DNA of 10,517 nucleotides, from assembly GCA_905236955.1 (NCBI GenBank), contig CAJOQW010000123.1:1-10517 (forward strand). The letters run 5' to 3'. The stretch comes from an uncultured Bacteroidales bacterium (lineage in GTDB: Bacteria > Bacteroidota > Bacteroidia > Bacteroidales > UBA932). Positions 1-6,937 of this stretch are shown here, one piece after another. How positions within the stretch are numbered: position 1 is the first letter of the stretch; each line of letters begins with the position of its first letter. The notes beneath the pieces were generated by a model. That model was given only the letters and a program-made list of their open reading frames with translations, was not told the origin of the DNA and made no database searches. The position numbers were made by a program, and so were the translations under genes.

Positions 1-950
1 CGGTCGAGGGTGGTGACCATGCGCATGCGGGTTTCCTTGAACTCGGGAAGACCCTTGAAGTAGCAGCTCAGATGCCGGCGCATCTCGTAGATGCCGCGTG
101 GCTCGCCCTTGACGTCCAGCGACAGCTGCAAGTGCCTTTTGGCGAGCGCAACCTTTTCACGGACAGTGGGTTCCGGCATAGGTTCGCCGTGTTCCATGTA
201 GTACTTTATCTCCCGGAAGATCCAAGGATGCCCGAATGTGGCCCGGCCTATCATTATGCCGTCCACCCCGTAGGTTTCGAAGGCATGAAGGGCTGAAGGG
301 CCGTCGGTGATGTCGCCGTTGCCGATTATGGGGATGTGCATGCGTGGATTCTTCTTCACCTCGCCTATCAGTGTCCAGTCGGCAGAACCTCGGTACAGCT
401 GCTGGCGGGTCCGGCCGTGGATGGTAAGGGCCTGGATGCCGACATCTTGAAGACGCTCGGCCAGCTCCACTATTATCTTGCTGTCCTCGTCCCAGCCCAG
501 GCGTGTCTTGACGGTGACGGGCTTGTCCGGAACGGCGTCCACCACGGCCTTGGTGATGGCCACCAGTTTGTCGGGATAGCGCATCATGCCGCTGCCGGCA
601 CCACGGGTGGCGATCTTGGTCACCGGGCAGCCGAAATTGATGTCCACGACATCTGCACCGTGCCCGCCGGCAAGTTCTGCCGCACGGTCCGCCATCCGCG
701 CCGCTTCCACCATGTTCTCAAGGATGTGCCCGTATATCTGGATGCCCACAGGAGCCTCTTCGTCGATGGTGTGCATTTTTGCGATGGCTTTGTCGGCGTC
801 GCGCACCAGTCCTTCGGAGGGGACGAATTCGGTGTACACCATGTCCGCGCCCTGCTCCCGGCATATGTGCCGGAAGCTGAGGTCCGTCACATCCTCCATC
901 GGAGCGAGCAGAAGCGGCCTCGGGCCCAGGTCCAGATTCCCTATTTTCAT
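1..950 (-). CDS. dusB: tRNA-dihydrouridine synthase (DusB-like), C-terminus cut by window edge
   Basis: Flavin-dependent enzyme that reduces specific uridines in tRNA to dihydrouridine, in the cytoplasm. Read on the minus strand from the ATG at 950; 316 residues are visible, which is most of a normal 320-340 residue Dus protein, and the frame leaves the window open. It begins as an FMN-binding TIM barrel with LAPMEDVTD at residues 15-23, a Bacteroidetes form of the usual APMxGVTD. The catalytic cysteine is Cys108 in INFGCPVTK. Other family residues are VKTRLGWD (146-153), IHGRTRQQ (177-184), GNGDI (210-214) and the phosphate-binding GRA (235-237). The start is fixed by the MKIGNLDL opening, which matches the family N-terminus. 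A TAnnTTTG element ends only 8 nt before the ATG. Assignment to Dus is secure; DusB rather than another paralogue rests on overall likeness only. Confidence 0.93.
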   Translation of the reverse strand, partial: MKIGNLDLGPRPLLLAPMEDVTDLSFRHICREQGADMVYTEFVPSEGLVRDADKAIAKMHTIDEEAPVGIQIYGHILENMVEAARMADRAAELAGGHGADVVDINFGCPVTKIATRGAGSGMMRYPDKLVAITKAVVDAVPDKPVTVKTRLGWDEDSKIIVELAERLQDVGIQALTIHGRTRQQLYRGSADWTLIGEVKKNPRMHIPIIGNGDITDGPSALHAFETYGVDGIMIGRATFGHPWIFREIKYYMEHGEPMPEPTVREKVALAKRHLQLSLDVKGEPRGIYEMRRHLSCYFKGLPEFKETRMRMVTTLD

Positions 951-958
951 TGCGTCGG

Positions 959-966
959 CAAAATTA
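959..966 (-). promoter_or_regulatory. -7 promoter element of the dus gene
   Basis: On the minus strand the sequence reads TAATTTTG, an exact match to the Bacteroidetes sigma-70 -7 consensus TAnnTTTG. It ends 8 nt before the dus ATG, so the 5' leader would be about 0-4 nt. No good -33 TTTG is visible at the right distance. Confidence 0.6.
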
Positions 967-967
967 C

Positions 968-975
968 TAAATTTG
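968..975 (+). promoter_or_regulatory. -7 promoter element of pepP
   Basis: TAAATTTG matches TAnnTTTG exactly and lies 6 nt before the pepP ATG. A TTTT at 944-947, 20 nt upstream, is a three-of-four match to the -33 TTTG. The element is back to back with the dus element, so the two promoters share about 31 bp. Transcription would begin at or very near the start codon. Confidence 0.6.
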
Positions 976-981
976 TGAGTT

Positions 982-2763
982 ATGTCATACGCAGATAGAA
1001 TCGAATCCCTGCGCACGCTGATGCGCAGCCGCGGCTGGGACGCGGTCATCCTCACGGGCAGCGACCCGCACTCCAGCGAATATCCTTCGGAACGGTGGAA
1101 ACAAGTGCAGTGGCTCACCGGCTTCACCGGCGAATGCGGCGACGTGGTGGTTACGCCCGACCATGCCGGCCTTTGGACCGACACCCGCTACTTCATTCAG
1201 GCAAACAAACAGCTGGAAGGTACCGGCGTTGCTCTCCATAAGATGCGCGTACCCGAGCAAGTGCCTATCCCCCGGTGGCTTGCGCAGACTTTTTCAGGGA
1301 GCGAGCCGGTAATTGCCATAGATGGGCTGTGTGCAAGCGATGCTTTCGTCTCGGAAATCCGTAATGCCTGTGCCGGCTGCGACATGGTGAGCGTGCCGGA
1401 CCTGCTTTCCACTTTGTGGCAGGACCGTCCGGCCATCCCCCAGACCCCCATCTTTACGGTGGATCCCGGCGAGAGCAGGGGCAAGCGCCTTCTGAGGCTC
1501 CGGGCCTGGATGTCGGAAAATGGCTGCGCCTGGTGCCTTGTTTCGGCGCTGGACGAGATAGCATGGTTGCTTGATGTCCGGGGGTCCGACATCGACTACA
1601 ATCCTTATGTAATCTCTTATCTGCTTGTGGGCGAGGATTCAGCATATTGGTATGTACTCAAGGAAGCCATCGAGGACCCGGTTACCGAAAAGACTTTCGA
1701 CGAACTCGGAGCGGACGGTATAGAACTCCGTCGTTACGACGATATTGAAGATGCGCTCGGGAATCTGGATGAGCCCCTCCTCATGGACGCATCGGTACTT
1801 AATGCCCATCTTTGCGGGATCGTAAGGGAGCCGGTGGACCGCCCGAATCCGGTGCAGATGTGGAAAGCCGTCAAGAATCCCGTCGAGGTCTCGGGCATGA
1901 AGGAGTCCCACATCAAGGACGGCCTGGCCATGGAGAAATTCCTGTACTGGCTGGACAAGAGTATGGAGAACGAGCGCACGGTTACCGAATGGGACGCCTC
2001 TGTCAAACTCGGGTCGTTGAGGGCTGAAATCCCGGAATACCGTGGAGACAGCTTCGAGACCATTTCGGCCTGGGGTCCCGGAGCCGCGCTGCCGCACTAC
2101 ATCACCCCCCGGACCGGGGCGCCCGTGCTCGAGGCCAGGGGCCTGTATCTGTGCGATTCCGGCGGGCAGTATTATTCTCCCGAAACCTTCGGCGGCACCA
2201 CCGACATCACCCGCACGGTGCCGCTGGGTCCGTGCACTCCGCTCGAAATGGAGGATTACACCCTTGTGCTCAAGGGCCATATAGGCTTGGCGATGGCGGT
2301 CTTCCCGTATGGAACCCCCGGTCCGAGACTGGACGCCCTTTCCAGGATTCCGCTATGGTCGCACAAACGCAATTTCGGCCATGGTACCGGCCATGGCGTT
2401 GGATGGTTCCTCGGGGTCCACGAAGGGCCGCATGACATTCGCCAGAACATGAATCCTGCGGCTATCGTGCCGGGTATGGTGGTGTCGGACGAACCGGGGA
2501 TATACCGCGAAGGGCAATTCGGGGTGCGCCACGAGAATCTGCTGCTGTGCGTGGATGCCGGCACCAACGATTTCGGCCGCTGGTGCCGTTTCGAGCCGCT
2601 CACCCTGTGCCATTTCGACACCTCCATAATAGTAAGAGAGCTCCTCACGAAGGACGAGCTCTCTTGGCTGAATGCTTATAACTCAAAGGTTTATGAAACT
2701 CTCGCTCCGGAACTTCCGGGCCCCGTTGCGGAATGGCTCCGGACCAAGACCGCAGCGATATAG
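982..2763 (+). CDS. pepP: Xaa-Pro aminopeptidase (aminopeptidase P, M24B)
   Basis: Metallopeptidase that removes an N-terminal residue preceding proline. At 593 residues it is the long, three-domain form related to eukaryotic XPNPEP1, not the ~440-residue E. coli enzyme. Two creatinase-type N-terminal domains cover roughly 1-140 and 155-300. The pita-bread catalytic domain covers about 305-530, with a C-terminal M24_C extension after that. Predicted dimetal ligands are Asp392 (CDSGGQY), Asp408 (TTDITRT), His471 (GHGTGHGVG), Glu504 (DEPGIY) and Glu518 (RHENL). His372 (LPHY) and the VHEGPH stretch (479-484) supply the usual active-site histidines. The 14-residue spacing between the two glutamates fits the family, but the two aspartates are 16 apart instead of the usual 11. 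No signal peptide, so likely cytoplasmic. It is a single-gene unit ending 3 bp from a convergent gene. Confidence 0.95.
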   Translation: MSYADRIESLRTLMRSRGWDAVILTGSDPHSSEYPSERWKQVQWLTGFTGECGDVVVTPDHAGLWTDTRYFIQANKQLEGTGVALHKMRVPEQVPIPRWLAQTFSGSEPVIAIDGLCASDAFVSEIRNACAGCDMVSVPDLLSTLWQDRPAIPQTPIFTVDPGESRGKRLLRLRAWMSENGCAWCLVSALDEIAWLLDVRGSDIDYNPYVISYLLVGEDSAYWYVLKEAIEDPVTEKTFDELGADGIELRRYDDIEDALGNLDEPLLMDASVLNAHLCGIVREPVDRPNPVQMWKAVKNPVEVSGMKESHIKDGLAMEKFLYWLDKSMENERTVTEWDASVKLGSLRAEIPEYRGDSFETISAWGPGAALPHYITPRTGAPVLEARGLYLCDSGGQYYSPETFGGTTDITRTVPLGPCTPLEMEDYTLVLKGHIGLAMAVFPYGTPGPRLDALSRIPLWSHKRNFGHGTGHGVGWFLGVHEGPHDIRQNMNPAAIVPGMVVSDEPGIYREGQFGVRHENLLLCVDAGTNDFGRWCRFEPLTLCHFDTSIIVRELLTKDELSWLNAYNSKVYETLAPELPGPVAEWLRTKTAAI

Positions 2764-2766
2764 CGC

Positions 2767-3693
2767 TTACCTGAGCAGGACTTCCGCCGTGCCGATGAGG
2801 CCTTGTCCGGTGTAAGCTTCGGCGCTGTAAACCCCCTTGGTGTAAGCGGGGATGTTGTTCACGTAGATGCTCATGTCTACGTCGGATCCGGCATATTCGA
2901 CCTCGCGGGAGGCTGTGGCGGCCATTGTTTCGCCATTATAGGTGAAGCTGGCGTTGGTGCCGTCCAGGAGCAGGTTTCCGTCGGGATCCTTCACCCTGAT
3001 ATATACCCTTACGGGGCCTCTCGCAGCCAGTTCGTTGGCGCTTAGGGTGAGGTTCACGAGCATGCGTACGACGCGGCTGCTGCGGTCGGTCACCTTGTCC
3101 GACTGGTTGTAGGCCTTTATGGAGACGTTTCGTCCCTTGATAACGGAGCCTACTGCTACCTTGCCGGTGAGGTCTTCAACCCTGGCGGAGAGTTCCTGGT
3201 TGCGCCTGCCGGCGTCGGCGGCTTCCTTGCGGGCGTTGGCAGCCTCGATGGTGAGTTTGTGGTTCAGGGTGTTGAGGGAGTCTATCTGCACGATGTAGCT
3301 GCGCATGATGCTGCGCAGGGTGCCGAGTTCCTTTTCGTACTGGCGCATCTTTGCGCGGTTGGTGGCATCGGTCTTCTTGATGCGGTCCACCAGTTGCGCT
3401 ACCTCCTCGCGGGAGGAGTCGAGCTGGGAATTGATGGCATCGTAGTCGGAAGAAAGATTCTCGTAGTCGCTCTGGAGCGCTACGATCTGTTCGGTCAGGT
3501 CTTTCTTTTCATCTTCGAGATCGCTTACCAGGCTGGATTTCTGGATCCAGACATAGGCGAGGGCCGCTGCGAGCAACGCTGCTACGACGGCGAGGGCGAT
3601 CATAATGCTGCGGAGGCTTCCTCCGCGCGCTTCCTTTTCACGCTCTTTGCGTTCAAGCCTTTCAAGCGGGTCTTCTTTGAATTGGTCTGCCAT
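2767..3693 (-). CDS. membrane-anchored coiled-coil protein, unknown function
   Basis: I do not recognise a named family, though proteins of this layout are common in Bacteroidetes and usually left hypothetical. It has 308 residues. A very charged N-terminus (1-26, rich in Glu, Lys and Arg) leads into one hydrophobic segment (about 28-50, IMIALAVVAALLAAALAYVW). A long heptad-like coiled coil follows (about 54-178). A C-terminal part (about 185-308) looks like beta-sandwich material, with stretches such as GPVRVYIRVKDPDGNLL and SREVEYAGSDVDMSIYV. The basic residues just before the hydrophobic segment allow a signal anchor with the coiled coil and C-domain in the periplasm, but orientation is inferred. 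It is a monocistronic unit, convergent with pepP (3 bp gap) and divergent from the unit holding hemW. The start at 3693 is preceded by a TAnnTTTG element 32 nt upstream. Confidence 0.85.
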   Translation of the reverse strand: MADQFKEDPLERLERKEREKEARGGSLRSIMIALAVVAALLAAALAYVWIQKSSLVSDLEDEKKDLTEQIVALQSDYENLSSDYDAINSQLDSSREEVAQLVDRIKKTDATNRAKMRQYEKELGTLRSIMRSYIVQIDSLNTLNHKLTIEAANARKEAADAGRRNQELSARVEDLTGKVAVGSVIKGRNVSIKAYNQSDKVTDRSSRVVRMLVNLTLSANELAARGPVRVYIRVKDPDGNLLLDGTNASFTYNGETMAATASREVEYAGSDVDMSIYVNNIPAYTKGVYSAEAYTGQGLIGTAEVLLR

Positions 3694-3725
3694 GTTCGTA
3701 GTATTATAAAAACTGTTTCAAAAGG

Positions 3726-3733
3726 CAAAAATA
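3726..3733 (-). promoter_or_regulatory. -7 promoter element of the coiled-coil gene
   Basis: Minus-strand TATTTTTG matches TAnnTTTG exactly, giving a leader of roughly 25-30 nt before the ATG at 3693. The -33 region is poor (TTCC at about 20 nt spacing). Confidence 0.55.
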
Positions 3734-3744
3734 ATAAAAATCCA

Positions 3745-3752
3745 TATCTTTG
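3745..3752 (+). promoter_or_regulatory. -7 promoter element of the small membrane protein / hemW unit
   Basis: TATCTTTG is an exact TAnnTTTG match. Only 4 nt separate it from the ATG at 3757, so the mRNA would have essentially no leader if this element is used. No convincing -33 TTTG is seen. Confidence 0.55.
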
Positions 3753-3756
3753 TGGA

Positions 3757-4218
3757 ATGAAATACATTATCCGTGCCGCAAAATATTTCGTATACCTCGC
3801 CCTGCTGCTGGTAGTTTTCATCGCCATCCTGTCCGCCCTCAAGATAGTGGGCTCCGACGTGGACAGTATCTTCCGGAACGGGAAGGACTCCCTGTGGCAG
3901 ATAGCGCTGATCATGGCAGTCTTCGCCGCGGTATATCCCAGGCTGGGCTTCGGCAGGCGCACTGCCTTCATCCCCGGGGCCTTCCAGGACATCAGGGGGG
4001 GAGTCGCGGATACGATGCAAAGGCTCGGATACGAGCTTGAAAAGGAGGATGGCGAAAACCTGTCCTTCCGACTGAGCGGCGGCTTCCCGCGCTTCAGGAG
4101 GATGTTCGAGGACCGTATAACCATGACCCGCAACATCTCCGGGTTCGAGTGCGAAGGGCCCAACAGGGACCTCGTAAGGGTGATTTCCGCCCTGGAGGAC
4201 CGTTTCAGGCAAGAATGA
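3757..4218 (+). CDS. small membrane protein of unknown function, coupled to hemW
   Basis: A 153-residue protein that I do not recognise. Two hydrophobic segments are visible: about residues 9-31 (FVYLALLLVVFIAILSALKI) and about 46-62 (LWQIALIMAVFAAVYPRL). A hydrophilic, charged domain of about 90 residues follows (from RLGFGRR to RFRQE) with alternating strands and a predicted helix at the end. With Lys and Arg before the first segment, both termini are likely cytoplasmic. The ATG at 3757 is the only plausible start, since the next in-frame Met is inside the second hydrophobic segment. Its stop overlaps the hemW start as ATGA (4215-4218), so the two genes are probably translated together. That pairing is the only functional clue; any heme link is speculation. 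Confidence 0.8.
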   Translation: MKYIIRAAKYFVYLALLLVVFIAILSALKIVGSDVDSIFRNGKDSLWQIALIMAVFAAVYPRLGFGRRTAFIPGAFQDIRGGVADTMQRLGYELEKEDGENLSFRLSGGFPRFRRMFEDRITMTRNISGFECEGPNRDLVRVISALEDRFRQE

Positions 4219-5216
4219 TCTATATCCACGTCCCGTTCTGCAGGAGTTTCTGCACCTACTGCGACTTCTATTCCGAGACCGTCTGCAAGGGGAAGGACGG
4301 TGCCGCGATGGACGCTTATGTATCGTGCCTGACCGGGGAGATATCCGCCCGCAGGGCCGAGATCGAATCCACCCTGGGTCTCAATACCCTCTACATAGGG
4401 GGAGGAACCCCCTCCGTGCTTTCCATCAAACGTTTGCAAAAGATTGTTTCCGCCCTTGGATACGGTCCTTACGAGGAGTTTACGATCGAGGTGAACCCCG
4501 AGGATATCGCAGGGAACGGACCCGCCTACGTGGAGGGGCTGTCCGACCTGGGTGTAACCCGCATCTCCATGGGGGTGCAGAGCCTCGACGACGGCATCCT
4601 CCGCTGGATGAACCGTCGCCACGATGCCGCCCGTGCCCGCGAGGCATTCTCCCTCATTCCGAAGGGTCTCGACCGCAGCGTGGACATCATAACCGGGGTG
4701 CCCGGGATGAGCGACGAATCGCTGCAAAAGACTGTGGACGGGATACTTGAGTGGCATCCGGAACATATTTCAGCTTATCAGCTCAGCGTCGAGGAGGGAA
4801 GTGCGTTGGCGGCCATGATAGCATCGGGCAAGGTGCAGGAGGCCCCCGAAGGGCAATGCCGCCGGCAGTATGAATACCTTTGCTCGCGTCTTTCCGGAGC
4901 CGGATATCACCATTACGAAATCTCCAATTGGGCGCTCCCCGGCCACGAAGCCAGACACAATTCCGCCTATTGGTCGCGCCTGCCTTATTCCGGCCTGGGC
5001 CCGGGGGCCCACAGCCTTCGCATGGAATCCGACGGCACCCAGGTGCGCAGCTGGAATTCCCGCAGCATCGCCGGGTGGAAGGCGGAAGGGGAGGAAGCGC
5101 TCACGCCCGAAGAAATCCGCGAAGAGGAAATAATGCTTCTTGCACGCACCGACAAGGGACCGATCCCTGAAAAGGACTGGTTCGTTGCGGACAGTCTGAT
5201 CGCGGATATGCTTTAA
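4215..5216 (+). CDS. hemW: HemW-like radical SAM heme chaperone, shortened C-terminus
   Basis: HemW proteins (often mislabelled as oxygen-independent coproporphyrinogen oxidase) bind a 4Fe-4S cluster and heme and deliver heme to membrane respiratory proteins. The start MIYIHVPFC is typical. The radical-SAM cysteines are Cys9, Cys13 and Cys16 in CRSFCTYCDF. SAM-site and barrel motifs follow: IGGGTPS (61-67), IEVNPEDI (91-98), MGVQSLDD (119-126), DIITGVPGM (157-165), HYEISNWA (233-240), RHNSAYW (247-253) and GLGPGAHS (260-267). At 333 residues it is about 40 shorter than most HemW. After EEIMLLARTDKG the sequence jumps to WFVADSLIADML, which resembles the usual extreme C-terminus, so the gap appears internal to the C-terminal domain. 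It overlaps the preceding gene by ATGA and lpxK by 4 nt at its end. An upstream in-frame ATG at 4149 would add residues lying inside the previous gene and is not supported. Confidence 0.92.
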   Translation: MIYIHVPFCRSFCTYCDFYSETVCKGKDGAAMDAYVSCLTGEISARRAEIESTLGLNTLYIGGGTPSVLSIKRLQKIVSALGYGPYEEFTIEVNPEDIAGNGPAYVEGLSDLGVTRISMGVQSLDDGILRWMNRRHDAARAREAFSLIPKGLDRSVDIITGVPGMSDESLQKTVDGILEWHPEHISAYQLSVEEGSALAAMIASGKVQEAPEGQCRRQYEYLCSRLSGAGYHHYEISNWALPGHEARHNSAYWSRLPYSGLGPGAHSLRMESDGTQVRSWNSRSIAGWKAEGEEALTPEEIREEEIMLLARTDKGPIPEKDWFVADSLIADML

Positions 5217-6352
5217 AGCCTGTCCAGGACGCCCTTCAAAAGGGAGAGCTCCTCCGGGGTCGAGAAGAAGACCTTGAGCGGCAGGTAGAACAGCCTTTGC
5301 TTTATGGAATCGGGTATGGACGGACAATCCAGAACCCGCTGCGCATCCTTCTCGGTGGTGACGAGGGCGGAGGTCGGGAAATGCCGCACCGCGCTCTCGA
5401 TTTCGGAGATGTCCGCCCTGGTGTAACGGTGATGGTCGGGGAACGAGAATGCGTGGGCTATCTTGTAACTGTCACTCAGCCAGGCCTTCAGCGGGGTGTC
5501 GTTGGCTATCCCCGAGAACAGGACCGCGCTCTTCGAATAACTGTACCGGATGTCGGCCTCGGGGAAGACCGGTTCCATGGGGGCATACTCGATGCCCGAG
5601 AAGAGAAGGGTGACGGGCTTCCCGGAAGGGGACGTGCCGGTGGAAGAGGATGCTTCGAAACCGCGTATGCGCAGTTTTTCGGCCATGCGGACCTTCTCCC
5701 AGTTGTCCATGTGGTGGGGGCACTTCGTGACGATGATGATGTCAGCGTCCCACAGGCGGGACGGCAGGTCCCGCAATTTTCCGAAGGGCAGCAGCCGGTC
5801 GGAAAAGACCGGACGGTTCCAATCGACGAGCATGATGTTGAGGGAAGCCCTCAACTTGTTGTATTGCAGGGCGTCGTCAAGTACTATCAATTCGCTGGGG
5901 ATGAGTTCCTTGGTCTTGCAGCCCCGGGCGCTGCGGACCATCTTGCGGCTCATGCCGGCGGCTTTTCCTTCTTTCGGATCCTGGATCCGGAGGAGTTCCG
6001 GGTGCACGAGGAACCTGCAGCCCTCGACGCGGTCCTTGTCGGCCGCAACGGTGACTGCAGGGAATTTTTTCTTTATTTGAAGGGGTTCATCCCCTGAAAA
6101 GGCTGCCGAGGACTCGCGCAGCACCTGCTGGAAACCGCGGCTCCTGCGCTTGTACCCCCTTGAAAGCACGCCCAGCTGGCTGTTGCCCCAGCGGTCGGAT
6201 TCCTGCAGCAGGGACAAGATCAGCTCGGTGTGCGGCGTCTTGCCTGTGCCCCCCACTGTGACGTTGCCTACGCATACCGACGGCACTTCCGCTCCGGGGG
6301 CCTTGCGCCACTTCCTTGCGCGTGCTCTGAGTATCAGCCTGTGGATGAGCAT
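5213..6352 (-). CDS. lpxK: tetraacyldisaccharide 4'-kinase
   Basis: Phosphorylates the 4' position of the lipid A disaccharide precursor to make lipid IVA, at the inner membrane. It has 379 residues; the family is usually about 320-370. The Walker A loop is GNVTVGGTGKTP (29-40). Further family motifs are VLSRGYKRR (62-70), SGDEP (86-90), ADKDR (104-108), LDDALQY (158-164), LLPFGKLRD (187-195), FPDHHRY (304-310) and TTEKDAQR (332-339). The DHH motif carries the probable catalytic histidine, and Asp159/Asp160 the metal site. Two oddities: the usual DDxxQH reads DDALQY, and a basic stretch of roughly 30 residues (about 122-150, many Lys and Arg) is inserted just before it. Its ATG follows the frr stop with no gap (TAGATG), so it is last in the pyrH-frr-lpxK operon. 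Presence of the gene implies a lipid A-making Gram-negative cell. Confidence 0.94.
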   Translation of the reverse strand: MLIHRLILRARARKWRKAPGAEVPSVCVGNVTVGGTGKTPHTELILSLLQESDRWGNSQLGVLSRGYKRRSRGFQQVLRESSAAFSGDEPLQIKKKFPAVTVAADKDRVEGCRFLVHPELLRIQDPKEGKAAGMSRKMVRSARGCKTKELIPSELIVLDDALQYNKLRASLNIMLVDWNRPVFSDRLLPFGKLRDLPSRLWDADIIIVTKCPHHMDNWEKVRMAEKLRIRGFEASSSTGTSPSGKPVTLLFSGIEYAPMEPVFPEADIRYSYSKSAVLFSGIANDTPLKAWLSDSYKIAHAFSFPDHHRYTRADISEIESAVRHFPTSALVTTEKDAQRVLDCPSIPDSIKQRLFYLPLKVFFSTPEELSLLKGVLDRL

Positions 6353-6922
6353 CTAAACGGTGAGAATCTCCTTTTCCTTGGCGGCGACTATGGTGTCTAT
6401 GTCCTTGATGTTCTTGTCGGTGACCTTCTGGACCTCGCCTTCCGCCTCCTTTTCAGTGTCTTCGCTCATGCCGTCGTTCTTCTGCGCCTTCTTGAGGGCG
6501 TCGATGGCGTCCCTGCGGGCGTTGCGCACCACCACCTTGGCATTCTCGCCTGCGGCCTTTGCCTTCTTTACAAGGTCTTTGCGCCTTTCCTCGGTGAGGG
6601 CGGGCACGGTGCAGCGGATGATCTCGCCGTTGTTCTGGGGCGTAAGGCCCAGGTTGGCATCGATTATGGCCTTTTCGATGACCTTGATCATGCCCCTGTC
6701 CCAGGGCTGGATGGCTATGGTCTTTGCATCCGGGGCCGTTATTGATGCCATCTGCGGGATGGGGGTCATGGTGCCGTAATAGCTCGCGACCACGTTATTG
6801 AAAATGGCGGGATTCGCCTTTCCCAGACGGTAGTTCCTGAGGTCCTCTTCGAGGAACATGACGGCTTCCTGCATCTTGCCGTCAACGCCGTCGACGATTT
6901 CTTTTGCTTTAGTGTCCAACAT
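6353..6922 (-). CDS. frr: ribosome recycling factor
   Basis: Splits post-termination ribosomes together with EF-G. The 189 residues span the whole two-domain protein: a three-helix bundle (about 1-30 and 106-189) with an inserted beta domain (about 31-105). Recognisable stretches are YRLGKANPAIF (31-41), YYGTMTPIPQMASI (48-61), PWDRGMIKVIEKAI (73-86), NNGEIIR (97-103), LTEERRKDLVKKAK (109-122) and VVRNARRDAIDALKK (131-145), which holds the arginines that contact 23S rRNA. The start is preceded by AAGGAAAG about 5 nt away, one of the few Shine-Dalgarno-like sites in the window. Only 15 nt separate it from the pyrH stop, so the two are cotranscribed. It abuts lpxK directly. Confidence 0.97.
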   Translation of the reverse strand: MLDTKAKEIVDGVDGKMQEAVMFLEEDLRNYRLGKANPAIFNNVVASYYGTMTPIPQMASITAPDAKTIAIQPWDRGMIKVIEKAIIDANLGLTPQNNGEIIRCTVPALTEERRKDLVKKAKAAGENAKVVVRNARRDAIDALKKAQKNDGMSEDTEKEAEGEVQKVTDKNIKDIDTIVAAKEKEILTV

Positions 6923-6937
6923 ATCTTTCCTTTTTTA

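Noticed and set aside
336..998. Long plus-strand open frame of 220 codons
   Set aside because: It lies antisense to the Dus gene, whose minus-strand protein has clear catalytic motifs; the plus-strand product has no recognisable features.
2760..2769. Terminator between the convergent pepP and coiled-coil genes
   Set aside because: Only 3 bp separate the stops, and the AGCGCT palindrome is too short with no T-run.
3259..3756. N-terminal extension of the small membrane protein
   Set aside because: It lies antisense to the coiled-coil gene and crosses the divergent promoter region; ATG 3757 with the adjacent -7 element is simpler.
3600..4766. Minus-strand open frame of 388 codons
   Set aside because: It runs antisense across the small membrane gene and hemW and into the coiled-coil gene; the opposite-strand genes have strong family evidence.
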